Shown here: in pieces, positions 25,704 through 34,301 of the stretch
Layout: the number at the start of each line of letters is the position of its first letter
Position numbering within the stretch: position 1 is the first letter of the stretch
NCBI RefSeq assembly: GCF_000299875.1
Contig: NZ_AMRK01000005.1
Coordinates: 62,001 to 126,000, forward strand
Direction: 5' to 3'
Length of the DNA stretch: 64,000 bases
Origin: Celeribacter baekdonensis B30
GTDB taxonomy: Bacteria > Pseudomonadota > Alphaproteobacteria > Rhodobacterales > Rhodobacteraceae
Notes under the pieces: generated by a model
The model's database searches: none
What the model was told of the DNA's origin: nothing
Seen by the model: the letters and a program-made list of their open reading frames with translations, nothing else
Translations under genes and position numbers: made by a program

Positions 25704-26054
25704 ATGCGCTTATTTTCGATCTGCGCAGGCGTCGTGACGTTGTGTATGCCGGTGGTGCCAATGGCGCTATGGGCGCAAGGTGCGGTTCCGATTCAATTCG
25801 AAACGCTCACCACACCCGGCGAATTTACGATCTATTTCACCGACCTCCAATATTCCGCTGATCAAGTCTGGTTCGTTTCCGGCAGTTGCGAAAGCGCCAC
25901 TGAGGTGGCGGTGGTTTCGGTCCAGGATTACGCCTATTCCGCCGATTTGACGGTGTTTTTGGCGCGCTACGCCTTTGAAGCGGATCAGGTGGTCTGTGTC
26001 TCCAATCCGGGGCAGGCACCACAGACGTTTTGGGACGCCTATCCGCAAAAATAA
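25704..26054 (+). CDS. Small secreted hypothetical protein
   Basis: The 116-residue product begins with a probable signal peptide (MRLFSICAGVVTLCMPVVPM, cleavage near ALWAQG). The mature part is rich in Tyr and acidic residues and holds two cysteines (GSCESAT, VVCVSN) that could form a disulfide. I recognise no family. It lies 47 bp after irr on the same strand and could be co-transcribed. An upstream GTG (25662) would add 14 residues but weaken the signal peptide. Confidence 0.6.
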   Translation: MRLFSICAGVVTLCMPVVPMALWAQGAVPIQFETLTTPGEFTIYFTDLQYSADQVWFVSGSCESATEVAVVSVQDYAYSADLTVFLARYAFEADQVVCVSNPGQAPQTFWDAYPQK

Positions 26055-26172
26055 AGCGTCTCAGTGGGCTGTTGGGGCTTGAGTTTGTCCCAAAACGCGG
26101 ACAGGTTTCGGCCATGCACGGCATTTCACGGTCCCCTCTATGCTTGGGGGCAACTCGTTTTAGGAGACCGAT

Positions 26173-26787
26173 GTGACACAGCTTTTTACCGGACCTGATG
26201 GTCAATCGCGCTGCGCATGGTGCGCCAGTGATCCCGAATATATTCGCTATCATGACGAAGAATGGGGCTATCCGGTTTCCGATGACATCCGTTTGTTTGA
26301 GAAAATTTGCCTTGAGGGGTTTCAATCCGGCCTGTCTTGGTGGACGATTTTGCGCAAACGCGAAGGGTTTCGCGCCGCTTTCGCCGGGTTTGATTTTCAC
26401 AAAGTCGCGCAGTTTGGTGAGGCGGATGTGACTCGGCTCTTGGCCGATGCAGGCATCGTGCGCCACCGTGGCAAAATCAATGCGACGATCAACAACGCCG
26501 CCCGCGCGGTCGAGATGGTGGCGAACGAAGGCTCGCTTGCTGCCTATTTTTGGTCCTTTGAACCCATGCCTGACGAACACGGCGCACCGCAAACGGCGTC
26601 GATTTCGGAGACCTCAAAACGGCTTTCGAAAGACCTGAAAAAACGCGGCTGGAACTTTGTCGGCCCGACCACCTGTTTTGCCTTCATGCAGGCGATGGGA
26701 ATGATCAACGATCACGCGACGGGCTGTGTGCATCGCGAGATCGCGGATCAAAAACGTGCGGCGTTTACGCCTCCGCCACAGGGGTGA
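26173..26787 (+). CDS. tag: DNA-3-methyladenine glycosylase I
   Basis: The 204-residue protein matches Tag: RCAWCASDPEYIRYHDEEWG at the N-terminus, FQSGLSWWTILRKRE near residue 55 and NDHATGCVHREI near the C-terminus. These provide the Cys/His zinc ligands of the family. It removes 3-methyladenine from alkylated DNA. Translation must start at GTG, because the overlapping ATG two bases earlier runs straight into TGA. AGGAGA precedes the GTG at suitable spacing. It overlaps the convergent next gene by 23 bp. Confidence 0.93.
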   Translation: MTQLFTGPDGQSRCAWCASDPEYIRYHDEEWGYPVSDDIRLFEKICLEGFQSGLSWWTILRKREGFRAAFAGFDFHKVAQFGEADVTRLLADAGIVRHRGKINATINNAARAVEMVANEGSLAAYFWSFEPMPDEHGAPQTASISETSKRLSKDLKKRGWNFVGPTTCFAFMQAMGMINDHATGCVHREIADQKRAAFTPPPQG

Positions 26788-27268
26788 TCACCTCCGCCAA
26801 TCCGCGCAGCCAGCCCCGGATGGCGCGCGGGTCCACCTCTTCGAGACGGTCCAGATCGCCCGCCGCATCCGCAAGCTGGTCCAAAATGTCGAGCCGCCTG
26901 TCATCTATCGCATCCGTGAGGGGCAGGGTGGCCGCTGCCGCCAAAAGCTGGCGCAATTCCTGCACCTCGCGCATCCTGCGAAACGCTTCGATCATCGGCC
27001 CGGTCAGGGACGGGTCACTGCGCCAATCGTGTTCAAACAGCTCTGTGACCCGTTGCCCGGCCCCTAGGCAATCAAAGGCGATACAGCCGGAATAGCCGCG
27101 CTCCGCCAGATCGCCATGAATGCCACAGGTAAACCCCGCAAGGTTGTGACAGCCCACACCTGCCGCTTTGTCATGGTCAAAATGATCGCCGCGATCAAAG
27201 GCCAAGGCCATACAGCACAGCGCGGCGCAGCGGCTACAGTCTGCAGAAAAGAGATCCGGTTTTCCCAT
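26765..27268 (-). CDS. Cysteine-rich protein of the YkgJ type
   Basis: The 167-residue protein opens with a cysteine cluster (DCSRCAALCCMALAF) followed by GCHNLAGFTCGIHGDLAERGYSGC and FDCLGAGQ, nine cysteines in the first 70 residues. This resembles the YkgJ/Fli-associated zinc- or iron-chelating cysteine cluster families. The C-terminal half is helical. It converges on tag with a 23-bp overlap of the coding ends. Function unknown; metal binding is a reasonable inference. Confidence 0.65.
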   Translation of the reverse strand: MGKPDLFSADCSRCAALCCMALAFDRGDHFDHDKAAGVGCHNLAGFTCGIHGDLAERGYSGCIAFDCLGAGQRVTELFEHDWRSDPSLTGPMIEAFRRMREVQELRQLLAAAATLPLTDAIDDRRLDILDQLADAAGDLDRLEEVDPRAIRGWLRGLAEVITPVAEA

Positions 27269-27303
27269 GCCGCCATTTGACGCTAAAGCCGCGCCAATTC
27301 AAC

Positions 27304-27331
27304 GAAAAAGGCGGCACGCGGGTGCCGCCTT
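27304..27331 (-). terminator. Rho-independent terminator of the SlyD-like gene
   Basis: A 10-bp stem AAGGCGGCAC/GTGCCGCCTT with a 4-nt loop is followed on the minus strand by a run of T. It lies about 45 bp after the stop codon. Confidence 0.8.
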
Positions 27332-27375
27332 GTCCATTCTTTGATCTTCATTGCTGCGAAAATACTCAGCCGACT

Positions 27376-27804
27376 TCAGACGATTTCGACCAGTTCAATG
27401 TCAAAGGTCAGGTCTTCGCCGGCCAAACGGTGGTTTGCGTCCAGAATGACCTCTTCGTCGGTGACGGAGACCACGGTGACCGGGATCACTTGGCCTTGCG
27501 GGCTTTGCATCTGAAGTTGCAGACCAACTTCGAGCGGGATTTCCGCCGGGATTTGGGCGCGCGGCACCGGTTGTTGCGCGTCGTCATGGCGCGGGCCATA
27601 GGCCTCGTCTGCCACGGCGACGATGGTTTTTTTCTCGCCCACGGTCATGCCCGGAAGGTGCTTGTCCATGCCGGGGATGATTTGGCCGGACCCAACTTCG
27701 AACTCAAGCGGATCACGACCCGCCGAGCTGTCGAACACGGTGCCGTCTTTGAGGGTGCCTGTGTAGTGAATGCGAACTTTGTCGCCGGATTTGACTTCGG
27801 ACAT
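27376..27804 (-). CDS. FKBP-type peptidyl-prolyl cis-trans isomerase, SlyD-like
   Basis: The 142-residue protein has the FKBP core VRIHYTGTLKDGTVFDSS and PLEFEVGSGQIIPGMDKHL at the N-terminus. An inserted flap with VPVTVVSVTDEEVILDANH-like strands follows, and FDIELVEIV closes the FKBP sheet. This is the two-domain SlyD/FkpB layout, combining prolyl isomerase and chaperone functions. The His-rich nickel-binding tail of E. coli SlyD is missing. It is a single-gene unit with its own terminator. Confidence 0.9.
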   Translation of the reverse strand: MSEVKSGDKVRIHYTGTLKDGTVFDSSAGRDPLEFEVGSGQIIPGMDKHLPGMTVGEKKTIVAVADEAYGPRHDDAQQPVPRAQIPAEIPLEVGLQLQMQSPQGQVIPVTVVSVTDEEVILDANHRLAGEDLTFDIELVEIV

Positions 27805-27978
27805 CAGAAAACTCTTTTAATTTCGGGTGGATTTTGGGCGATTTCGGGTGAATTTTGAGGCCGCTTTGGTCCTGTTGGGCGCGGGTGCTCGTCGATTGCG
27901 GCTCAAGATAAGGGCTTTGAAGCAGATGTAAAGGGTGGGTTCCGTCGCCAAAGCGGCTAAAATCCCGTTAAAACCCCA

Positions 27979-28842
27979 TTAAAACCACTGTCCCGGCTCC
28001 ATCAGGCCCAGATCGAGCAACTGTTGGCTGTGCCATTCGAATTCGGTCGAATTGTGCCAACGAAAACTGTCGATGTCATAGGTCGAGCCGGAGTTGGTTT
28101 TGAGCGCCTTGGCGGTGCGAAAGGACACGATGGTCGCTGTGAGATTATGGTGCCAGGGGCAGGCGTAGGTGTTGTATTCTTCCTCGTTGAACAGGTGGGT
28201 TTCCGACAGGGTGAGGCCTTTTTTCGCTTTGAAGATTGCGATCCTGTCGATGTGACGGCGGTTGGCGGGAATATGTTCCTCAAACCGCCAGCGCAGCCCG
28301 CCGAAAAAGTCGAGTTGGCGTTCTTTTGGATGACCTGCGGCGTCCATGCGGCCCAAAGCGTAATAGCCGGATTTGTCGAGACAGGCATCTTCGAGCGAGA
28401 CCGCATTGGGCGCGTCATGCAAATCACCCGCATACAGATCCACCACATAGGTCAACATCCCGCCGCGGCGTTCCTCGGTGTGGAAGGTCAGCATGTCGGT
28501 GATACTGCGGGTCTCGCAAAACGGGAAAAACAGGTATTCGGCGTTGTAGCAATAATACATCCAAATCCCCGGCGCCGCCGCGATGAGGCGATTGACCGCT
28601 TGGGTCAGCATATTGGGCGCGCGGGTGGCGTAGCGGATGCGGTGAATTTGTAGCTCAAGCCCCTCAGGCAGCGTCAGCTCATCGGGCGCAAACAACAGCA
28701 CGGCTTTGAACCCAAGCGTGATATGATGGCGCAGGGTCGTGTCCACCTCGACCAGATCTTCGGCAAAGACCATCGCGACCGGCCCTTTGATCAGGGCCTC
28801 TTTGCCATCGGAAAGAAAAGTGTCGAGGCTATCGTAACGCAT
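27979..28842 (-). CDS. Conserved hypothetical protein, possibly glycosyltransferase-like
   Basis: The 287-residue protein has no signal peptide or membrane span. The segment EVDTTLRHHITLGFKAVLLF near residues 32-51 recalls the opening of some GT2/GT92-type glycosyltransferases (NE-x-LRxHxxxGF). The expected DxD metal motif is not obvious. The C-terminal half is rich in aromatic residues and His (FEEHIPANRRHIDRIAIF, ACPWHHNL). It stands alone between the SlyD-like gene and divergent miaB. Function unassigned. Confidence 0.6.
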   Translation of the reverse strand: MRYDSLDTFLSDGKEALIKGPVAMVFAEDLVEVDTTLRHHITLGFKAVLLFAPDELTLPEGLELQIHRIRYATRAPNMLTQAVNRLIAAAPGIWMYYCYNAEYLFFPFCETRSITDMLTFHTEERRGGMLTYVVDLYAGDLHDAPNAVSLEDACLDKSGYYALGRMDAAGHPKERQLDFFGGLRWRFEEHIPANRRHIDRIAIFKAKKGLTLSETHLFNEEEYNTYACPWHHNLTATIVSFRTAKALKTNSGSTYDIDSFRWHNSTEFEWHSQQLLDLGLMEPGQWF

Positions 28843-29087
28843 AAACTGTCCCTATTCGGGGTGGCGGTGTGTGTGACTGTCCCCGATAGCAGTAAAAAAG
28901 CCATGAAGAAGAGGGGATTGCAAGGATTGAGGAAACAGTTTGGGCGGTTGTCGCGACAGGGCGGCAGATCGGTCGCACCTGTCAGGCGCATGATCCTACG
29001 CCCACAACCCACAAACCCGTTTGCTCCCGCACCCCTCATGGGCTAGAGAGGCGACTTAAATTCCCCAATCATCCTGGACCCAAGGTC

Positions 29088-30428
29088 ATGTCTGACACAA
29101 AAGCCAACACCAAAAAGCTCTATATCAAGACCTATGGTTGTCAGATGAATGTCTATGACAGCGAACGCATGGCCGAAAGCCTTGGCGGCTCGGGCTATGT
29201 CGAAGTGTCGAGCCCGGAAGAGGCGGACATGATCCTGTTGAACACCTGCCACATTCGCGAGAAGGCGGCGGAAAAAGTCTATTCCGAATTGGGGCGCTAC
29301 AAAGACCTCAAGATCGCCAATCCCGATTTGAAAATCGGCGTGGCCGGGTGTGTGGCACAGGCCGAGGGCGCGGAGATCATGCGACGGCAGCCGATGGTCG
29401 ATCTGGTGGTGGGGCCGCAATCCTATCACCGCCTGCCAGAGATGGAGGCGAAAGCCGGGAATGGTCAAACCGCGCTCGACACCGATTTCCCCGAAGAGGA
29501 CAAGTTTGAACATCTCAAAGCCCGGCCCAAAGCCAAACGCGCGCCTGCGGCGTTTTTGACGGTGCAAGAGGGCTGTGACAAATTCTGTGCCTTCTGCGTT
29601 GTGCCCTATACGCGTGGGGCCGAAGTGTCGCGCCCGGCGGAGCGCGTGATGAGCGAGGCGCGCGATCTGGTCGAACGGGGCGTGCGCGAGATCACACTTT
29701 TGGGCCAGAATGTGAACGCCTATCATGGCGCGTTCGAGGGCGGGACTTGGGGGCTGGCCAAGCTCATTCGCGAGTTGGCCAAGGTCGATGGATTGGAGCG
29801 CATTCGGTTTACCACGAGCCACCCGAATGACATGGAAGACGACCTGATCGCCGCCCATGGCGATTGCGAAAAATTGATGCCTTACCTGCATTTGCCGGTG
29901 CAATCGGGTTCGGATAAAATCCTCAAGGCGATGAACCGCAAGCACACGGCAGAGTCGTATTTACACCTGATCGAGCGCATCCGCGCGGCGCGGCCGGACA
30001 TCGCGCTGTCTGGCGATTTTATCGTTGGCTTCCCCGGTGAGACGGATGCGGATTTTGAGGCAACGATGGATCTGGTGCGCGAGGTCAATTACGCCTCTGC
30101 CTATTCGTTCAAATACTCGCCGCGCCCCGGTACGCCCGCCGCTGAGAAGGGCGATAAGATGGTCGATTTCGATGTCGCCTCAGAGCGGCTTCAGCGCCTG
30201 CAAGAGCTGATCACACAGCAGCAACGCGCGTTCCAAGACGCGATGATTGGCCGCGATGTGTCGGTTTTGTTTGAGAAAACCGGACGGCAGGCCGATCAAA
30301 TGGGCGGCAAATCCGAGTATCTTCACGCGGTCCATGTCACCGACCCAACGGTGCAAATCGGTGAGATGCGCCGGGTGAGAATCATCGAGAGTCGGACCAA
30401 TTCTTTGTCCGGTGTTGTTCTTGGTTAA
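29088..30428 (+). CDS. miaB: tRNA-2-methylthio-N6-dimethylallyladenosine synthase MiaB
   Basis: The 446-residue methylthiotransferase has an N-terminal UPF0004 domain with three cluster cysteines ([27 protein letters not shown]). The radical SAM motif is [15 protein letters not shown] near residue 163, and a C-terminal TRAM domain ends in [16 protein letters not shown]. It adds the 2-methylthio group to i6A37 in tRNAs. In many alphaproteobacteria phoH and ybeY follow directly; here two envelope genes intervene. Confidence 0.96.
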   Translation: MSDTKANTKKLYIKTYGCQMNVYDSERMAESLGGSGYVEVSSPEEADMILLNTCHIREKAAEKVYSELGRYKDLKIANPDLKIGVAGCVAQAEGAEIMRRQPMVDLVVGPQSYHRLPEMEAKAGNGQTALDTDFPEEDKFEHLKARPKAKRAPAAFLTVQEGCDKFCAFCVVPYTRGAEVSRPAERVMSEARDLVERGVREITLLGQNVNAYHGAFEGGTWGLAKLIRELAKVDGLERIRFTTSHPNDMEDDLIAAHGDCEKLMPYLHLPVQSGSDKILKAMNRKHTAESYLHLIERIRAARPDIALSGDFIVGFPGETDADFEATMDLVREVNYASAYSFKYSPRPGTPAAEKGDKMVDFDVASERLQRLQELITQQQRAFQDAMIGRDVSVLFEKTGRQADQMGGKSEYLHAVHVTDPTVQIGEMRRVRIIESRTNSLSGVVLG

Positions 30429-30453
30429 GCCAAGCCGTTGACGTTACGATAGT

Positions 30454-30498
30454 TTTTTTGGCGCGTGGCGCACCATGTGCGCAACAATCGCCAAAAAA
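30454..30498. repeat. Nested inverted repeat downstream of miaB
   Basis: An outer pair TTTTTTGGCG (30454-30463) / CGCCAAAAAA (30489-30498) encloses an inner hairpin GCGCAC-CAT-GTGCGC (30468-30482). The outer arms would give a T-run at one end on each strand, so this could be a bidirectional terminator. It could also be a larger RNA structure ahead of the OmpA-like gene. Confidence 0.55.
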
Positions 30499-30667
30499 TG
30501 CACGCTTCGTTGCGGGCGAAGATACAATATATGGTATTTTTCCTTCACAAACCAACGAAGTTTGCTATCATTTAGACATATTTATGGTGAATAACGCGCG
30601 GCAACCAAAGTGCCGCTCGGGTGGGGTTAAATTGGCCCGAAAACGGGACCATTGGGGGACGAAAGAC

Positions 30668-31237
30668 GTGATCAACGCATTTCTTGAAAAAGGGCGGGCG
30701 GTGATGGCCTGTGCTGCCATCGCCGGGCTCTCGCTCAGCACTGCCGCTCAGGCGCAAATGATCTCAGGTGTGGTCAACGGCGAACGCTATGCGCCGACAA
30801 TCTGGATTGACCCGGATGGCTGTGAGCATTGGGTCATGGACGATGGCGTTGAGGGCTATATGGACCTCAAAGTCGATCGTCAGGGCATTCCAACCTGTCA
30901 TCCGGTTCAGGCCTGTGCGGTGATGAATTCGGATCAGTTGTTTGCCACCGACCGCTACACTATTTCAGCATCGGGCCGCAAACGTCTGACCGATTTCTTT
31001 GCTCAGGCGGGGGCCACCGCCTATATCATCATTGGTCACACCGACAGCCGTGCCTCGGATGAGTATAATATGAAACTCTCCTACAACCGCGCCAATGCTG
31101 TGGCAAAAATCGCCCAAAGCACCGGCGCGCGTATCGCGGATGTGCGTGGCTACGGCGAGCGTATGCCTGCGGCCTCGAATGCGACGGCTGCCGGGATGCA
31201 GAAAAACCGCCGCGTCGAAATCATCTGTATCAAGTGA
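30668..31237 (+). CDS. OmpA-family outer membrane protein with an N-terminal IWIDPxGC module
   Basis: The 189-residue product has a signal peptide of about 29 residues ending AQA. A short module of about 34 residues follows (IWIDPDGCEHWVMDDGVEGY, later PTC), then a C-terminal OmpA/MotB-like peptidoglycan-binding domain (GHTDSRASDEYNMKLSYNRA, VRGYGERMP, KNRRVEI). A GTG start at 30668 is chosen because GGGGGA lies 7 bases upstream and the signal peptide then starts normally. It ends 11 bp before a lipoprotein gene carrying the same module, so the pair is likely co-expressed and co-localised in the periplasm. Confidence 0.8.
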   Translation: MINAFLEKGRAVMACAAIAGLSLSTAAQAQMISGVVNGERYAPTIWIDPDGCEHWVMDDGVEGYMDLKVDRQGIPTCHPVQACAVMNSDQLFATDRYTISASGRKRLTDFFAQAGATAYIIIGHTDSRASDEYNMKLSYNRANAVAKIAQSTGARIADVRGYGERMPAASNATAAGMQKNRRVEIICIK

Positions 31238-31248
31238 GGAGTGGACCG

Positions 31249-31578
31249 ATGAAAGCACTGAAAGCAATCGCCCTTCTCGGCCTTTTGGGCGCGACATCCG
31301 CCTGTACGGAAGCTGCCCTTGGCAACATGGGGTACGAATCCCATAAGAAAGACAAAACCGTCGACCGCGGCTTTGACAGCAAACACCTGTCGCAGCTTCA
31401 GGCCGGGATTTGGATCGACCCGCAGGGCTGTGATCACTGGATCATCGATGATGGTGTCGAAGGGTATTTGAGCGCACGCGTCGACAAATACGGCAAACCG
31501 GTCTGTTCCGGCATTGCGTCGCCTAACACAGCCGTTGGCCCGTATAAAGATGGCTCCAAGTTTGGCGACCCGATCTAA
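31249..31578 (+). CDS. Small lipoprotein with IWIDPxGC-type module
   Basis: The 109-residue product has a lipoprotein signal with lipobox SAC (LLGATSACTEAAL), so Cys about 20 would be lipidated. The mature part contains GIWIDPQGCDHWIIDDGVEGY followed by a VDKYGKPVC end, nearly the same module as in the upstream OmpA-like protein. AGGAG overlaps the previous stop codon region at good spacing. The module's two cysteines could form a disulfide. Family not recognised by name. Confidence 0.75.
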   Translation: MKALKAIALLGLLGATSACTEAALGNMGYESHKKDKTVDRGFDSKHLSQLQAGIWIDPQGCDHWIIDDGVEGYLSARVDKYGKPVCSGIASPNTAVGPYKDGSKFGDPI

Positions 31579-31603
31579 AGCCTCTAAAAATTTAAAATCT
31601 ATG

Positions 31604-31638
31604 GCGGCCATCCTATACGGGGTGGCCGCTTTTCTTTT
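31604..31638 (+). terminator. Rho-independent terminator after the lipoprotein gene
   Basis: A 7-bp stem GCGGCCA/TGGCCGC with a 12-nt loop is followed by TTTTCTTTT, 26 bp after the stop codon. Confidence 0.8.
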
Positions 31639-31777
31639 GCATGTTTTTTGGGCGCAGGCATGTTTTTTGGGCGCGGTTCCGCCGGGCCTAATGCGAAGAT
31701 TTTGTGTCCCCGCTTGCCAGAACCGCAATCGCTTGGCACCATGAGGGTATAGGGACCTCTAGAGTCGGAGATATTAT

Positions 31778-32788
31778 TTGGGCCTAAGCGCGCTGACACC
31801 CCCGAAATCGCAGGACGCAGTCCACGAAACGCTTCTCGAATTTCACGACAACAGGTTGTTGATTGACCTGTGTGGGGAGTTCGACAGAAATCTCGCTCAG
31901 ATCGAGCATAAGTTGGAAGTGCAGATCGTGCGACGCGGCAACATGTTGTCGGTGATGGGAACGGGGTCTGCGCGCGGTCGCGCGGCGGCGGTGCTTCAGG
32001 AACTTTATAGCAAATTGGAAGCCGGGCGTGACGTGGAGCCGGGGGACATCGACGGTATGATCACCTTGGGCAATGCCGAGGTCGAAAAGGGTTTGCCGGG
32101 CGATCAGATTGAGATGTTCCGCGGCAGCGACGTTGAGATCAAGACCCGCAAAAAACTTGTTGAGCCGCGCACACCGGGTCAGAAAGCCTATGTGCAAAAC
32201 CTGTTCAACCATGAGTTGGCCTTTGGCATCGGGCCTGCGGGCACGGGCAAAACCTATTTGGCGGTCGCGGTCGGCGTGAACATGTTGATCAACGGCCATG
32301 TCGATAAAATGATCCTGTCGCGCCCTGCGGTTGAGGCGGGCGAGCGGCTTGGGTTTTTGCCGGGCACACAGGACGAAAAAGTCGATCCTTATATGCAGCC
32401 GCTGTTCGATGCGCTCAACGATTTCATGCCCGCCAAACAAGTGGCGAAGATGCGCGAAGAAAAGACCATCGAGATTGCGCCTTTGGCGTTTATGCGTGGG
32501 CGCACACTGAGCCGCGCCTTTGTGGTTTTGGATGAGGCGCAAAACGCCACAACGATGCAGATGAAAATGTTCCTCACCCGTCTGGGCGAAGGCTCTCGTA
32601 TGGTGATCACCGGCGACCGCTCGCAAGTCGACCTGCCGCGCGGTGTGCCATCTGGGCTGCGCGATGCCGAGCGGGTGCTGGCGGGCATTCAAAAAGTGTC
32701 GTTCAATTATTTCACCTCCAAGGATGTGGTGCGACATCCGCTTGTCGCCGCGATCATTGAGGCCTATGAGGCAGATGAAGCGCAGTAA
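31778..32788 (+). CDS. PhoH family ATPase (PhoH-like)
   Basis: The 336-residue protein has an N-terminal KH-like region (residues about 15-90) and a PhoH ATPase domain with Walker A FGIGPAGTGKTYLA near residue 150. It also has ILSRPAVEAGERLGFLPG and Walker B FVVLDEAQNAT near 250. PhoH-like proteins pair with YbeY and are linked to RNA metabolism. The start appears to be TTG: GGAG stands 7 bases ahead and no ATG is available before conserved sequence. ybeY begins 34 bp after the stop. Confidence 0.9.
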   Translation: MGLSALTPPKSQDAVHETLLEFHDNRLLIDLCGEFDRNLAQIEHKLEVQIVRRGNMLSVMGTGSARGRAAAVLQELYSKLEAGRDVEPGDIDGMITLGNAEVEKGLPGDQIEMFRGSDVEIKTRKKLVEPRTPGQKAYVQNLFNHELAFGIGPAGTGKTYLAVAVGVNMLINGHVDKMILSRPAVEAGERLGFLPGTQDEKVDPYMQPLFDALNDFMPAKQVAKMREEKTIEIAPLAFMRGRTLSRAFVVLDEAQNATTMQMKMFLTRLGEGSRMVITGDRSQVDLPRGVPSGLRDAERVLAGIQKVSFNYFTSKDVVRHPLVAAIIEAYEADEAQ

Positions 32789-32822
32789 CGCGCACCTCGT
32801 TTGGGCAAGATGACCGCAAAAG

Positions 32823-33314
32823 ATGACCATAGACGTCGTATATGAAGACCCGCGCTGGCAAGAGGCGGGGTTGGATGATTTGGCCGAGGCCGCAGAACAT
32901 GCGACCTTGGCTTTTCTCGGGTTGGACCCGGATCTCTGCGAGGTTGCGGTTTTGGCCTGTGATGATGCGCGCATTGCCGAATTGAACGCCGAATTTCGCG
33001 AAAAACCGACGCCCACCAATGTTTTGTCATGGCCCTCCGAGGAGCGCGCCACCCCCGGCGCGCGTCCCGATATGCCCGAACCTGACATGCCGGGCATGGA
33101 AATCGAACTGGGAGATATTGCCATCGCCTATGAGACCTGCGCCGCTGAGGCCAAGGCGGGCGGCACGCCATTTAACGATCATGTGACCCATTTGCTTGTT
33201 CATGGACTGTTACATCTGTTGGGTTATGATCACATAACGGACGAAGATGCCGCGATTATGGAAGGCATTGAGACCGAGATACTTGCAACCATGGGTATCA
33301 AAGACCCATATTAG
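32823..33314 (+). CDS. ybeY: Endoribonuclease YbeY (16S rRNA maturation)
   Basis: The 163-residue protein has the zinc-binding signature HGLLHLLGYDH near residues 127-137 and the upstream PTNVLSWP and LGDIAIA motifs. YbeY is a single-strand endoribonuclease involved in 16S rRNA 3' end maturation and ribosome quality control. Its place between phoH and a CorC-type gene is the standard arrangement. Confidence 0.95.
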   Translation: MTIDVVYEDPRWQEAGLDDLAEAAEHATLAFLGLDPDLCEVAVLACDDARIAELNAEFREKPTPTNVLSWPSEERATPGARPDMPEPDMPGMEIELGDIAIAYETCAAEAKAGGTPFNDHVTHLLVHGLLHLLGYDHITDEDAAIMEGIETEILATMGIKDPY

Positions 33315-33368
33315 GCGAACGGTCGATTTGGGCCGCAAACCGATAGATTTGATTTCTGGAAAGGACGC

Positions 33369-34298
33369 ATGGGCGACACCGAGCCTGGGTCTTCTACGGC
33401 AGCGCAGAGCGCGCCGACGGACCCCATAAGTAGAACGCAGACCACACCCCGAGCCACGGCGCGCAAACGCTCAAAATGGCTGGGTCGGATGGCAAAGGCG
33501 TTTTCTTCCAAACCCGCCACACAAACGGATGCAGCCGGGGCAAAATCTGTGCCCCAAACGGCACTGACCCCGCGTCCCGGCATGATGAACCTGCGCCGGA
33601 TGCGCGTCGATGACGTGGCCATTCCAAAGGCCGAAATCGTTGCTGTGCCATCTGATATCAAAAAGGACGATCTGGTCGAGGTGTTCCGCGAGAGCGGAAT
33701 GACGCGATTGCCGGTCTATAAGGGCACGTTGGACACGCCGGTGGGCTTGGTTCACCTGAAAGATTTTGCCCTCAATCACGGCTTCAATGGCAAGGGCGAG
33801 CGTTTCAACCTCAAAAAGATGTTGCGCCCGCTGCTCTACGCGCCACCCTCCATGCCGATCGGTGTGCTGTTGCAGAAAATGCAAAGCGACCGGATGCATA
33901 TGGCCTTGGTGATTGACGAATATGGTGGGGTGGACGGGTTGGTCACGCTCGAAGATCTGGTCGAACAGGTCATTGGCGAGATTGAGGACGAACATGACAT
34001 CGACGAGGATGTGTTTTGGACCCAATCCGCGCCGGGGGTGTTTGTCGCCCAAGCCAAAGCGCCGCTGGATGAATTCGAAGCCGCGATTGACATGCGCCTG
34101 ACGACGGAAGAGGACGAAGAAGAGATCGACACTTTGGGCGGTTTGGTCTTTTTGCTCTGCGGTCGGGTACCGGCGCGTGGCGAGGTGATCCCGCATCCCT
34201 CTGGTGCGGAGTTTGAAATCATTGACGCCGACCCGCGACGGATCAAACGCATTCGCGTGCGCTTGCCCTCGGCGGTCAAACCGAAAGCAGAGGCTTAA
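33369..34298 (+). CDS. CBS-domain protein of the CorC/HlyC (transporter-associated) family
   Basis: The 309-residue protein has a basic N-terminal tail, two CBS domains (residues about 75-210, including MRVDDVAIPKAEIVAVPSD and HMALVIDEYGGVDGLVTLED) and a C-terminal CorC_HlyC domain (about 225-300). Despite the hemolysin label, these proteins are associated with magnesium/cobalt homeostasis. There is no DUF21 membrane domain. It is located between ybeY and lnt and ends 3 bp before lnt. Confidence 0.9.
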   Translation: MGDTEPGSSTAAQSAPTDPISRTQTTPRATARKRSKWLGRMAKAFSSKPATQTDAAGAKSVPQTALTPRPGMMNLRRMRVDDVAIPKAEIVAVPSDIKKDDLVEVFRESGMTRLPVYKGTLDTPVGLVHLKDFALNHGFNGKGERFNLKKMLRPLLYAPPSMPIGVLLQKMQSDRMHMALVIDEYGGVDGLVTLEDLVEQVIGEIEDEHDIDEDVFWTQSAPGVFVAQAKAPLDEFEAAIDMRLTTEEDEEEIDTLGGLVFLLCGRVPARGEVIPHPSGAEFEIIDADPRRIKRIRVRLPSAVKPKAEA

Positions 34299-34301
34299 AC
34301 C

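Noticed and set aside
31784-33124. 446-codon minus-strand frame opposite phoH and ybeY
   Set aside because: phoH and ybeY on the plus strand show intact motifs; the minus frame does not resemble any protein.
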